64,000 bases of DNA from Paracoccus gahaiensis. Its GTDB lineage: Bacteria > Pseudomonadota > Alphaproteobacteria > Rhodobacterales > Rhodobacteraceae. The DNA lies in NCBI RefSeq assembly GCF_005048225.1, contig NZ_SUNI01000002.1, forward strand, positions 1-64,000, written 5' to 3'. Both the position numbers and the translations under genes were made by a program. The notes below the pieces were generated by a model. It searched no databases and was not told where the DNA came from. It saw nothing but the letters and a program-made list of their open reading frames with translations. This document shows, piece by piece, positions 1 to 7,459 of this stretch (its first letter is position 1; the number at the start of each line of letters is the position of its first letter).

Positions 1-213
1 GACCATGACCAGCTCCGCACTCACCTGGCGGACTTCATGGCGGCCTAAAATTTCGCGCGCCGGCTCAAGATCCTCGCCAGCCATGGTCCTCGGACCGATG
101 GCGGACCATGGCTGGCCCTCACGCCTTCCGAATACATCTGCAGGATCTGGACATCCGAGCCAGACAGATTCATCCTGAACCCGATCCACCAGATGCCGGG
201 ACTGAACAGTTAG
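1..213 (+). pseudogene. IS481-type transposase, C-terminal remnant
   Basis: The frame from base 1 reads as the C-terminal end of an IS481/IS3-like integrase-core transposase, including IWTSEPDRFILNPIHQMPGL before a TAG at 211-213. An in-frame TAA at 46-48 sits where the family normally has a Tyr codon (...FMAA-stop-NFARRLK...), so the frame is dead. About 12 codons are also inserted between LKIL and LTPSEY, and this insertion is the hairpin at 76-116. The gene continues beyond the left edge of the window. Family assignment rests on recalled consensus and is good; the exact IS is not determined. Confidence 0.75.
76..116. repeat. 14-bp perfect inverted repeat inside the transposase remnant
   Basis: GCCAGCCATGGTCC at 76-89 is the exact reverse complement of 103-116, with a 13-nt loop at 90-102. 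The hairpin coincides with the extra codons in the transposase remnant, so it looks like an insertion or a templated quasi-palindrome mutation and not part of the ancestral gene. It lies 127 bases upstream of the tetR start and has no T tract, so a terminator role is doubtful. Confidence 0.7.
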
Positions 214-242
214 ACACGGTCAAGGGTTTTCAAGTGATCACT

Positions 243-842
243 ATGGAAATGAGAGCAAGGAAAACCGGTCGCCCGCGTGGCTTTGATCGCGACATGGCGG
301 TGAAGACGGCCCTGCAGCTTTTTAGGCGGTATGGTTATGAGGGGGTGTCGCTGACGATGCTGACCAATGCGATCGGGATTGCTGCTCCAAGCCTCTATTC
401 CGCCTATGGCAGCAAGGCCGGCTTGTACCGCGAGGCGCTCGATCGTTACTCGATTGAGGCCTCGCTGACGCTGATGGAGGATCACGCATCAGACCTGACG
501 CTCAGCGAGGCGCTGGACCGCTTGTTCGAACGCGCAATCACGCTTGTGGTTGGGCAGGGCTGCATGATCTCGACAGGACTTCTTTCCAGTCATCCAGATC
601 ACCACGAGCTGACGGGCGAACTTGCCGCGAGACCTGGCGCGATGACTGATCGCCTCGGGCAAGAACTCGAACATTGGCTCCCGCGGACCCATGCCAACAC
701 GGTCGCGCAGTTCCTCTGCACCACCCTTCAGGGAATGGCCGTCCAGGCCCGGGATGGGACCGGTGTGGGCGCTCTCTCCAGTATCGCCGCGATTGCACGC
801 TTGGGCGTGCTATGCAGCGTAGAGCGGCTGAACGCACCGTGA
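243..842 (+). CDS. TetR/AcrR family transcriptional regulator
   Basis: A 199-residue protein with a TetR-type N-terminal helix-turn-helix at about residues 12-58 (GRPRGFDRDMAVKTALQLF, then ...IGIAAPSLYSAYGSKAGLY...), followed by a divergent ligand-binding domain. Such proteins are dimeric repressors. The frame is open upstream to 108, but that part overlaps the transposase remnant. ATG 243 was chosen because homologues begin close to the GRPR motif. No strong Shine-Dalgarno is visible. The target is unknown: no gene follows on the same strand for about 690 bases. It sits directly beside a decayed IS element, so it may be a transferred or stranded regulator. Confidence 0.75.
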   Translation: MEMRARKTGRPRGFDRDMAVKTALQLFRRYGYEGVSLTMLTNAIGIAAPSLYSAYGSKAGLYREALDRYSIEASLTLMEDHASDLTLSEALDRLFERAITLVVGQGCMISTGLLSSHPDHHELTGELAARPGAMTDRLGQELEHWLPRTHANTVAQFLCTTLQGMAVQARDGTGVGALSSIAAIARLGVLCSVERLNAP

Positions 843-1060
843 TGGTTTGGAAGACGACTGTGGTTCTTTTCGCTTAACCTGAACTCATTCGGGGCACTTT
901 CTCAGGGCTTCCCTGACCGTCCACTCCGTCCCACATAGCGATCCGTCGCGCGCTTCTGCGATCCGTCTGCCATGCGGGACTCGGCAGTCGTGCATTTATC
1001 TATCGATACGGTGCGGCCGTCGAGACTTCGGTTGAACGCCGCTCTACTGAACTCTTCCGA

Positions 1061-1435
1061 TCACTGCGCGGATGTCACAGGTTCGCCCTTGGTCCCGGAC
1101 GCAGATCGCTCCGCGATCTCAGCCAGTTCGGCCGCGTGATGTGTTCCCCATTCACAAAGCTGGGTGAGCGCTTGGGAAAGGCTGCTCCCGAAGGGCGTCA
1201 GCGAATATTCGACATGGGGCGGGATCTGCCGGAAGTCACGGCGCGCCACGATCCCGTCCGCGACCAGCTCCTTCAGTTGCTGCGCGAGAACCTTGTCGCT
1301 GACCTTGCCGACCGAGCGCCGCAGCTCGCCGTAGCGAAGGGTTCGGTGGGCAAGATGGTAGACGATGAGCGGCTTCCATTTGCTGCCCATGACGAACAGG
1401 ACCGCATCGAGACCGCAGGTAAAGGGGTGTGTCAT
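1061..1435 (-). CDS. HxlR family winged-helix regulator
   Basis: A 124-residue protein whose N-terminal part ([20 protein letters not shown], residues 1-20) and recognition region (...[18 protein letters not shown]...) are typical of the HxlR/YodB family of small redox- or metabolite-responsive dimeric regulators. The frame extends upstream to 1519, but ATG 1435 gives the standard family length and leaves a 101-bp divergent promoter region shared with the SDR gene. The family Cys (Cys8 here, in FTCGLD) is present and is the usual thiol sensor in YodB-type members. It most likely regulates the divergent dehydrogenase and itself. Confidence 0.8.
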   Translation of the reverse strand: MTHPFTCGLDAVLFVMGSKWKPLIVYHLAHRTLRYGELRRSVGKVSDKVLAQQLKELVADGIVARRDFRQIPPHVEYSLTPFGSSLSQALTQLCEWGTHHAAELAEIAERSASGTKGEPVTSAQ

Positions 1436-1462
1436 CCGTCGACCGCTCACTTTCGGGGCACT

Positions 1463-1474
1463 TACCAAAAGGTA
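1463..1474. promoter_or_regulatory. Candidate HxlR operator in divergent promoter region
   Basis: TACC at 1463-1466 and GGTA at 1471-1474 form an inverted repeat around AAAA, between the divergent hxlR-like and SDR genes. Its position and symmetry suit an autoregulatory operator; there is no direct proof. Confidence 0.35.
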
Positions 1475-1536
1475 CATACTGGAACATCGGAAGCCAAGTC
1501 GCCAGTTTCCCTGGACCAATGCAAATGAGGGACATC

Positions 1537-2283
1537 ATGGGTAGACTTGAAGGCAAGATCGCCATCATCACGGGCGCCAACAGCGGCATCGGACTGGCCG
1601 CAGCCAAGCGCTTCGCGGCCGAAGGCGCCCATGTGTACATCACCGGCAGGCGGCAGGAGGAACTGGAAAAAGCCGCAGCGGAAATGGGTCGCGACGTGAC
1701 CGCAATTCAGGGGGACGTGACGAGAGCCGCTGATCTGGACCGTCTGTTCGAAACGGTCCGCACGCGGCATGGCCGGATCGACATCCTTTTCGCCAATGCC
1801 GGGACGGGCTCCCTCGAACCGCTCGGCCAGATCACCGAGGCCGGTTTCGACCAGACCTTCGGGCTCAACGTCAGGGGCACCGTCTTCACGGTCCAGAAGG
1901 CCTTGCCGCTGATGAGGGAGGGTGGCTCGATCATCCTCACCGGTTCCACCACCGGCGTGATGGGAACGCCGGCCTTCAGCATCTACAGCGCCACCAAGGC
2001 GGCGGTGCGCAACCTGGCGCGAAGCTGGGCCTTGGACCTGAAGGGGACCGGCATCCGCGTGAACGTCCTGTCTCCGGGCGCCACGAGAACACCCGGATTG
2101 CAAAGCGTCGCAGACGCCGCTGGCGCCAGCATGATGTATGAAGCGTTGCTTGCCCAGACCCCGGCAGGACGGATCGCCGAACCGGATGATGTCGCTGCCG
2201 TCGCCCTCTTCCTCGCGTCGGACGACAGCCGCGTCATGACCGGCAGCGAGATCTTTGCCGATGGCGGTATGGCCCAGGTCTGA
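1537..2283 (+). CDS. SDR family NAD(P)-dependent oxidoreductase
   Basis: A 248-residue classical short-chain dehydrogenase. It shows the Rossmann TGANSGIG motif at residues 12-19, the NAG motif (FANAGTG), the catalytic Ser in ILTGSTTG and the YSATK active-site pair, then SPGATRTP and the usual C-terminal GSEIFADGG. The frame is open to 1429, but ATG 1537 follows GAGG by about 7 bases and matches family N-termini. The likely role is reduction or oxidation of a small carbonyl or alcohol; the substrate cannot be read from sequence. HxlR-SDR divergent pairs are common, with the dehydrogenase induced by electrophiles or quinones. Confidence 0.88.
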   Translation: MGRLEGKIAIITGANSGIGLAAAKRFAAEGAHVYITGRRQEELEKAAAEMGRDVTAIQGDVTRAADLDRLFETVRTRHGRIDILFANAGTGSLEPLGQITEAGFDQTFGLNVRGTVFTVQKALPLMREGGSIILTGSTTGVMGTPAFSIYSATKAAVRNLARSWALDLKGTGIRVNVLSPGATRTPGLQSVADAAGASMMYEALLAQTPAGRIAEPDDVAAVALFLASDDSRVMTGSEIFADGGMAQV

Positions 2284-2472
2284 ACTTCACAGGGCGGCGT
2301 TTCGGCAGGCTCACGCCTGTGCGCGGCGGCCTCCCCGGGCTGGTATCGATCTCGCTCAGCCGCGCCGGGACGCTCACGGCGCAGGACCTACCGGTCGTTC
2401 GGCGCATCTGGACAGTCAGCTGCGTTGGTGGCGGTGCCCGCGTTCAGGCGGGCGCCGGCACCGCAGCGGATG

Positions 2473-2679
2473 TCAGCCCAAACACATCCGCAGATAGGTT
2501 TCGACATCTGCGGTCTCGAGCCCAGCCCGAGCGTTGTAGCTGCTCGATTTGTCCCACCACATGCCGTCGCCCAGGGCGAACGCAGCACGGTAGCGGGCCA
2601 TCAGATCCTCAGGTGCCGCTGAGTTCGATCGGTCGGAGTTTTGGTCGCGCGTCCTCCTTGATCTTTCCTCATCTGACAC
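2473..2679 (-). pseudogene. Orphan C-terminal coding fragment, unknown family
   Basis: The reverse-strand frame ends with a coding-looking stretch (MARYRAAFALGDGMWWDKSS at its centre, then an acidic segment and ETYLRMCLG before TGA at 2473-2475). It is too short and lacks an upstream partner, so I read it as the surviving 3' end of a gene cut by the IS30 insertion to its right. I do not recognise the family. Bases 2284-2472, between the SDR gene and this fragment, hold nothing I can identify. Confidence 0.3.
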
Positions 2680-2699
2680 GCACGGGCGGGATCAGGCCT

Positions 2700-3425
2700 T
2701 CATCACGAGTCAGATCCCGGATTGCTCTGACGTCGAGAGAGCGGGAGGAGATCTCTTGCGGGCTTGCGGCTGATCTGTCCTTGCGTGCGATTGCGCGTGA
2801 TCTGGTTCGGGCACCGTCCACCATCAGCCGGGAAGTGGACCGGAACGGCCGGCGGAAGACCTATCGCGCAGCGTGTTGCGATCAGCGGGCGTGGGACTGC
2901 GCGCAAGCTGCGCCTGAAATGGTCTCTTCAGCAGATCGCCGGTTGGCTGAGGCGCCAGCAGCCTGATGAAGAGGTGCGCCGCGTGTCGCATGAGACGATC
3001 TGCTGAAGACTCTATGTTCAGGCCCGCGGGGTTCTAAAGAAGCAGCTGCAGGATTGCCTGCGCAGCTCCCGTACCATGCGGCGCTCAAGGCATGCGACAC
3101 AGGGAGGTCTTAACTGCGCAAGATCGAGGACGCCGCCCCGATCAGCGTGCGCCCGCCCGAGATCGAAGATCGCGCCATGCCGGGGCATTGGGAGGGCGAC
3201 CTCATCGTCGGTGCCGACGGCAGCCACATCGCCGCATTGGGTGAACGGCAGCGGCAGACCACTGAAACCGCCAACCGGCTTCTGCGCCAGGACGTCCCAC
3301 GGGGCATCGATATGTCGCCCCGCAGCCAGCCTCCGCGCCATCGCACGACAGCCGAACGAGCGATCGAGCACGACCTTGCAGGATCAGACCCCCGCAAAAA
3401 CGTTCGGACAGCCTGCTACGGTCAC
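2700..3425 (+). pseudogene. IS30-family transposase, heavily decayed
   Basis: Pieces of an IS30 transposase occur in order but in different frames. First is the N-terminal HTH (LTSREREEISCGLAADLSLR, then APSTISREVDRNG) near 2730-2860. Next is KLRLKWSLQQIAGWLRR near 2905-2955 in another frame, running into VSHETIC and a TGA stop at 3003-3005. Then VQARGVLKKQLQDCL, and in a further frame [16 protein letters not shown] from about 3160. After HIAALGERQ the sequence jumps to [15 protein letters not shown], so most of the DDE catalytic core is deleted. Frameshifts, a stop and deletions make it certainly inactive. Terminal inverted repeats were not identified. Confidence 0.8.
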
Positions 3426-3453
3426 GCGCCCTGACATTTCTTTCTGACAGCTC

Positions 3454-3482
3454 GGGAAGGAAACCGTCATCGGCGGCGTCTA
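3454..3482 (+). promoter_or_regulatory. Candidate ECF-type promoter of the sigma factor gene
   Basis: A GGGAAGG element at 3454-3460 and CGTCTA at 3477-3482 resemble ECF-sigma -35 (GGAA-rich) and -10 (CGTC) elements. They lie just 5' of the sigma gene start at 3493. If used, the leader would be only a few bases long, in line with the missing Shine-Dalgarno. This suggests autoregulation but is inferred. Confidence 0.35.
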
Positions 3483-3492
3483 TACCTGCAAG

Positions 3493-4026
3493 ATGACCCG
3501 AACACGCGACCCGATCCTCGATCTTCTGACGCCCCTGCGGCGCTATGCCTTCGCCCTGACCCGCAACCGGGCCGAGGCGGATGATCTGGTGCAGGACGCG
3601 TTGCTGCGGGGGCACGAACAGCGCCGCCAGCTGGCGCCGGGAAAGGCACCGGGGCCGTGGTTGCGGGCGATCCTGCGCCACCGCTTTCTGGACCGTCGCC
3701 GCCATGATCAGGCGCAGTCCCGGCGCGAGGCGCAATTCGCCGAGCTGATCCCGCAGGTCGTCGAGGCGCCGCAGGACAATGCCCTGCGCCTGTCGCAGCT
3801 TCGGCAGGCCTTTCTGGACCTGCCTGATGACCAGCGCGAAGCCCTCTCGCTGGTCGCGGTCGAGGGGCTGTCCTATGCCGAGGCGGGGACCATTCTGGGC
3901 GTGCCGCCGGGCACGGTGATGTCACGCGTGTCGCGGGCCCGCGCCAGGCTGCGCGATTTCGAGGACGGGGTGGTCGCCCCGCGCCCGCCGCTGAAACTGA
4001 TCGGAGGACGCGATGCTGAAGGATGA
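3493..4026 (+). CDS. ECF RNA polymerase sigma factor
   Basis: A 177-residue sigma-70 family protein of the extracytoplasmic-function type. Region 2 spans about residues 12-75 (LRRYAFALTRNRAEADDLVQ, then LRAILRHRFLDRRR) and region 4 about 100-160, with a helix-turn-helix in YAEAGTILGVPPGTVMSRVS. Regions 1 and 3 are absent, as usual for the class. Its stop overlaps the start of the next gene by 14 bases, the typical coupling with a cognate anti-sigma. It begins right after the IS30 wreck with almost no leader. The stress signal is not evident from sequence. Confidence 0.9.
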   Translation: MTRTRDPILDLLTPLRRYAFALTRNRAEADDLVQDALLRGHEQRRQLAPGKAPGPWLRAILRHRFLDRRRHDQAQSRREAQFAELIPQVVEAPQDNALRLSQLRQAFLDLPDDQREALSLVAVEGLSYAEAGTILGVPPGTVMSRVSRARARLRDFEDGVVAPRPPLKLIGGRDAEG

Positions 4027-4783
4027 TCCGCAGATCACCGATCCGGACCTTGACGCCTATGTCGACGACCAGCTGTCCGACGCGCAGCGATCCGAGGTCG
4101 AGGCCCATCTGGCCCGCCATCCCGACGCGGCCGCCCGCGTGATGCGCGATCTGGCGCTGCGGCGCGACCTGCGCCGGGCGCTGGCCCCCCCGGCCACGCC
4201 CCGCCCGCTGCTGGGCGCGGCGCGAAAGCTGGCCGTGGCGCGCAGGCGGGATGTCCAGATGCGCCGCATGTTGCGGATCGTGCCCGCCGCGATGCTGGTG
4301 GGACTGGGCTGGCTGGCCCATGCGGGTCTGGGCCCGCTGTCGGTCAGCCAGGGTACGGCGTCGGAACCCGCACCGCCCTCGATTGCGGCGGCCGTCTCGG
4401 CGCATCAGGTCAGCCTGCTGCGCCTTGCCATGACCTCGCAGCCCGAGGTCAGCCATCTGGACCCGGTCGAGCTGCGCGCGGCCACCGGGATCGGGCTGCC
4501 AGGTTTTCCGGGCGACTGGACGGTGCGCGATGTGCAGGTCTTTCCCTCGTCTCAGGGACCGGGGATCGAGATCCTGTTCGACACCCCCGATCTGGGCCGG
4601 GTCAGCCATTTCGCGGTGCGCGCGGGCAGTTTCGACGTGACCCTGCCGCGCCTGCACGAGACGCCCGACCACGGCATCGCCTGGTTCCAGATCGGCGAGA
4701 CGGCCCATGTGCTGGTGGCCGAAGACGACCATGCCGACCCGCTGCTGGACGCCTCGGTCCGGCTGTCGGGCACGCTGTACTGA
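4013..4783 (+). CDS. Membrane anti-sigma factor (ChrR/RsiW-like, putative)
   Basis: A 256-residue protein. The N-terminal about 80 residues are acidic and helical, with a cytosolic zinc-less anti-sigma look (DLDAYVDDQLSDAQRSEVEA, then HLARHPDAAARV). One transmembrane helix follows near residues 85-105 (IVPAAMLVGLGWLAHAGLGP), then a roughly 150-residue periplasmic domain. It is translationally coupled to the ECF sigma gene, so it should hold that sigma factor at the membrane until a cell-envelope signal triggers release. The HxxxCxxC zinc motif of ZAS anti-sigmas is absent. Function is inferred from topology and coupling. Confidence 0.8.
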   Translation: MLKDDPQITDPDLDAYVDDQLSDAQRSEVEAHLARHPDAAARVMRDLALRRDLRRALAPPATPRPLLGAARKLAVARRRDVQMRRMLRIVPAAMLVGLGWLAHAGLGPLSVSQGTASEPAPPSIAAAVSAHQVSLLRLAMTSQPEVSHLDPVELRAATGIGLPGFPGDWTVRDVQVFPSSQGPGIEILFDTPDLGRVSHFAVRAGSFDVTLPRLHETPDHGIAWFQIGETAHVLVAEDDHADPLLDASVRLSGTLY

Positions 4784-4807
4784 CCTTTCAATCCTATGGA
4801 GACCTCC

Positions 4808-5524
4808 ATGCAACCCATCCGCCAGACCGGCCGCCCTGCCGGATTTGCCCCCGCCGCCATCCTCGACGACGGCCTGCGCGCGCATATGCTGCGCATCTAC
4901 AATTATATGGGCCTTGGCCTTCTGGTCACCGGGCTGGTCGCGGTGCTGGTGGCCTCGGTCCCGGCGATCTATGTGCCGATCTTTTCCACGCCGCTCAGAT
5001 GGGTGGTGATGCTGGCGCCGCTGGCCTTCGTGATGTTCCTGTCCTTCCGGATCGAGACCGTGTCGGGCGCCACCGCGCAGACCCTGTTCTGGGCCTTCTG
5101 CGCGGTCATGGGCCTGTCGCTGGCCTCGATCTTTCTGGTCTTCACCGGCGCCTCGATCGCGCGGGCCTTCTTCGGCGCGGCGGCCATGTTCGCGGGCATG
5201 AGCCTTTACGGCTATACCACCAAGCGCGACCTGTCGAAATTCGGCAGCTTCCTGATCATGGGCCTGATCGGGGTGATCATCGCCAGCATCATCAACATCT
5301 TCCTCGGCTCCAGCGCGCTGCAATTCGCGGTCTCGATCATCGGCATCCTGGTCTTCGTCGGCCTGACCGCATGGGACACCCAATCCATCAAGCTGTCCTA
5401 CAGCGAACATCACGATGCCGAGACGCATCAGAAACTGGCCGTCATGGGCGCGTTGTCGCTGTATCTGAACTTCATCAACATCTTTCAGCTGCTGCTGAGC
5501 CTGACCGGCCAGCGCGAAGAGTAA
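4808..5524 (+). CDS. Bax inhibitor-1/YccA family membrane protein
   Basis: A 238-residue integral membrane protein with seven hydrophobic segments and a short hydrophilic N-terminus. It resembles the BI-1 (TMBIM/YccA/YbhL) family, which in bacteria is linked to FtsH-mediated membrane quality control and pH-dependent ion leak. Typical features are the RIYNYMGLGLLVTGLVA start of TM1 and the C-terminal WDTQSIK segment before the last helix. ATG 4808 was preferred over ATG 4796 because GGAG lies 6 bases upstream of it. It follows the anti-sigma gene by 24 bases, so it may be part of that regulon. Confidence 0.88.
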   Translation: MQPIRQTGRPAGFAPAAILDDGLRAHMLRIYNYMGLGLLVTGLVAVLVASVPAIYVPIFSTPLRWVVMLAPLAFVMFLSFRIETVSGATAQTLFWAFCAVMGLSLASIFLVFTGASIARAFFGAAAMFAGMSLYGYTTKRDLSKFGSFLIMGLIGVIIASIINIFLGSSALQFAVSIIGILVFVGLTAWDTQSIKLSYSEHHDAETHQKLAVMGALSLYLNFINIFQLLLSLTGQREE

Positions 5525-5546
5525 AAGACCCAAGGAGACCACGACC

Positions 5547-6107
5547 ATGGATCAGAACGATCGCCAGACCATCGAGGGCCTGTTCGGCAAGCTGGGCCAG
5601 GCCGCCCAGGCCCAGCCCCATCGCGACCCCGAGGCCGAGGCGCTGATCGCCGACCTGATGGCCCGCAATCCGGGCGCGGCCTATTACCTGTCGCAGACCG
5701 TGATCATGCAGGAACAGGCACTGAACGCCGCCGAGGCGCAGATGCAGCAGGCGCAGCGCGCGCCCGAACCCCAGGGCGGCCTGTTCGGGCGCCTGTTCGG
5801 CGGCAGCCAGCCGCAGCCTCAGCCGCGCGCGGTGGCCCCGCGCCAGATGCAGCCGCAGGCCCATGGCCAGCAGGCCCCGCAGGGGTCCGGCCCGTGGAAC
5901 AGTGGACGCCCCTCGGGCGGTGGCGGCTTCATGGCCGGGGCCGCGCAGACCGCGATGGGCGTCGCGGGCGGCGTGCTGCTCGGAAATGCCATCGGCGGCA
6001 TGTTCGCAGGCCCCGCCGAGGCGGGCGAGATGGAGCAGGAGCCCGCGATGGAGGACGAGGCCGGCTATGACGACGGCGGCTTCGACGATGGCGGCTTCGA
6101 GGAATAA
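5547..6107 (+). CDS. DUF2076 domain protein
   Basis: A 186-residue protein of the DUF2076 family. It has a helical N-terminus (DRQTIEGLFGKLGQA, then YYLSQTVIMQEQALN), a Gln/Pro-rich linker at about residues 65-120, a Gly-rich hydrophobic patch (GVAGGVLLGNAIGGMFAG) and an acidic C-terminal tail with repeated DDGGF. Members are sometimes called periplasmic ligand-binding sensor proteins, but no function is established and no signal peptide is seen here. AAGGAG precedes the start. It is followed by a strong hairpin terminator and appears cotranscribed with the BI-1 gene (22-bp gap). Confidence 0.8.
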   Translation: MDQNDRQTIEGLFGKLGQAAQAQPHRDPEAEALIADLMARNPGAAYYLSQTVIMQEQALNAAEAQMQQAQRAPEPQGGLFGRLFGGSQPQPQPRAVAPRQMQPQAHGQQAPQGSGPWNSGRPSGGGGFMAGAAQTAMGVAGGVLLGNAIGGMFAGPAEAGEMEQEPAMEDEAGYDDGGFDDGGFEE

Positions 6108-6113
6108 ACGTCA

Positions 6114-6142
6114 CGCGGCGCCCCCTTTGCCGGGGCGCCGCG
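6114..6142 (+). terminator. Intrinsic-type terminator
   Basis: A perfect 11-bp stem (6114-6124 with 6132-6142), GC-rich, with a 7-nt loop, seven bases after the DUF2076 stop and followed by CGCTTTC. The T run is short but the stem is very stable. Confidence 0.7.
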
Positions 6143-6189
6143 CGCTTTCACTCATATCTGCACGGGTCCCTTGGGACCGAAGGGCCTGA

Positions 6190-6813
6190 ATGATTTCCGA
6201 CCATATCGACCCACCCGTCCGGCGCCCGACGCTGAGCGAGGTTCTGAGCGCGCTGGCCGCAAGCTGGGACCAGCCGCGCATCTCGGTGGCGCAGCTGATG
6301 ACCGCCCTGGGCGACCGCGGGCTGATCGGCCTGCTGCTGATCCTGGCCTTCGCCAATGTCATCCCCAACCCGCCGGGCACCTCGGCGGTGCTGGGCCTGC
6401 CGATGCTGTATCTGTCATGGCAGCTGATGCGCGGCGGCATGCCCTGGCTGCCCAGGTTTCTGGCCGACCGGTCCTTCGACATCGGCCATTTCCGGACGGT
6501 GATCGCCCGCGCCATGCCCTATCTGAACCGGGTCGAGCGGCTGCTGCGGCCCCGCCTGCCCAGTCTCAGCGGGCCGGGCGCGAAAAAGCTGCTGGGCGGG
6601 ATCTGCCTGATCCTGTCCATCGTGCTGGTGCTGCCGATCCCCTTCGGCAACCTTCTGCCCGCCGCCGCCATCGCGATCATCGCCTTGGGCGCGCTGGAGC
6701 GGGACGGCCTCTGGATCGCGGGGGGCGTGATCTTCGGTGTGGTCTCGACCGCCTTCATGGCCAGTGCCATCGTGGTCATCACCGCCGCGCTGCTGCGGCT
6801 GCTCGGCCTTTGA
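6190..6813 (+). CDS. exoD: ExoD family exopolysaccharide synthesis protein
   Basis: A 207-residue ExoD-family membrane protein (Sinorhizobium ExoD affects exopolysaccharide production and alkali tolerance). It contains the family hallmark LLLILAFANVIPNPPGTSAV near residues 49-68, then a central Arg-rich loop and two to three C-terminal hydrophobic helices including IPFGNLLPAAAIAIIALG. Length is normal for the family. It starts 47 bases after the upstream terminator and so likely begins a new unit with the UPF0114 gene behind it. The biochemical role is not known for the family. Confidence 0.88.
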   Translation: MISDHIDPPVRRPTLSEVLSALAASWDQPRISVAQLMTALGDRGLIGLLLILAFANVIPNPPGTSAVLGLPMLYLSWQLMRGGMPWLPRFLADRSFDIGHFRTVIARAMPYLNRVERLLRPRLPSLSGPGAKKLLGGICLILSIVLVLPIPFGNLLPAAAIAIIALGALERDGLWIAGGVIFGVVSTAFMASAIVVITAALLRLLGL

Positions 6814-6841
6814 CCCTTCACGCTTCTGGAAAGCACCCCTC

Positions 6842-7360
6842 ATGGAACGACTGATCGAACGCGGCCTGTTTGCCAGCCGCTGGATGATGGCCCCGATGTA
6901 TCTGGGCCTGGCCCTGGCACTGGTGATCCTGGTCTGGATCTTCATGATGGAGCTGGTGCGCTTCGTCATGATCATCCCGGTCATGACGGTGAACGACGCC
7001 ATTCTGGGCGTGCTGGCACTGATCGACCTCAGCCTGGCCGCGAACCTGCTGCTGATCGTGATTTTTTCCGGCTACGAGAACTTTGTCAGCCGCATGGATC
7101 TGTCCGATCATGTCGACCGCCCCGACTGGCAGGGAGAGGTCGATTTTTCGGCCCTCAAGCTGAAGCTGGTGGCGTCCATCGTGGCGATCTCGGGCATCCA
7201 TCTGCTGAAGGTGTTCATGGATGTCGGCCAATATGACCCCCTGCAGATCCGCTGGATGGTCATCATCCATCTGGTCTTCGTGATCTCGGGCGTGCTGCTG
7301 GCGACGATGGACTGGATCGCCAACCACGCCAAGTCGCTGAAATACCGCAAACCGGCCTGA
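6842..7360 (+). CDS. UPF0114 (YqhA-like) membrane protein
   Basis: A 172-residue membrane protein matching the UPF0114/YqhA family: ERGLFASRWMMAPMYLGLAL near the start, then the loop FSGYENFVSRMD and the segment KLKLVASIVAISGIHLLKVF. Four hydrophobic helices are visible. The open frame extends upstream into exoD, but ATG 6842 lies 29 bases past the exoD stop and matches family length. Function is uncharacterised. The following 99 bp up to 7459 carry no recognisable feature. Confidence 0.87.
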   Translation: MERLIERGLFASRWMMAPMYLGLALALVILVWIFMMELVRFVMIIPVMTVNDAILGVLALIDLSLAANLLLIVIFSGYENFVSRMDLSDHVDRPDWQGEVDFSALKLKLVASIVAISGIHLLKVFMDVGQYDPLQIRWMVIIHLVFVISGVLLATMDWIANHAKSLKYRKPA

Positions 7361-7459
7361 CCGCCATCATCGGCCTCTCTCACCCAAATAAAGGCATCGC
7401 ACGACCGTGGACCACAGCCCTGACCTCCTCTGCCCCCGCCCCCTGCCGGAGGCTGTCCG

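Noticed and set aside
108..242. Upstream extension of the TetR frame
   Set aside because: It overlaps the transposase remnant in another frame, and TetR homologues start near residue 46 of this frame.
3467..5548. 693-codon minus-strand frame over the sigma/anti-sigma/BI-1 genes
   Set aside because: Repetitive charged translation without motifs, opposite to well-supported genes.
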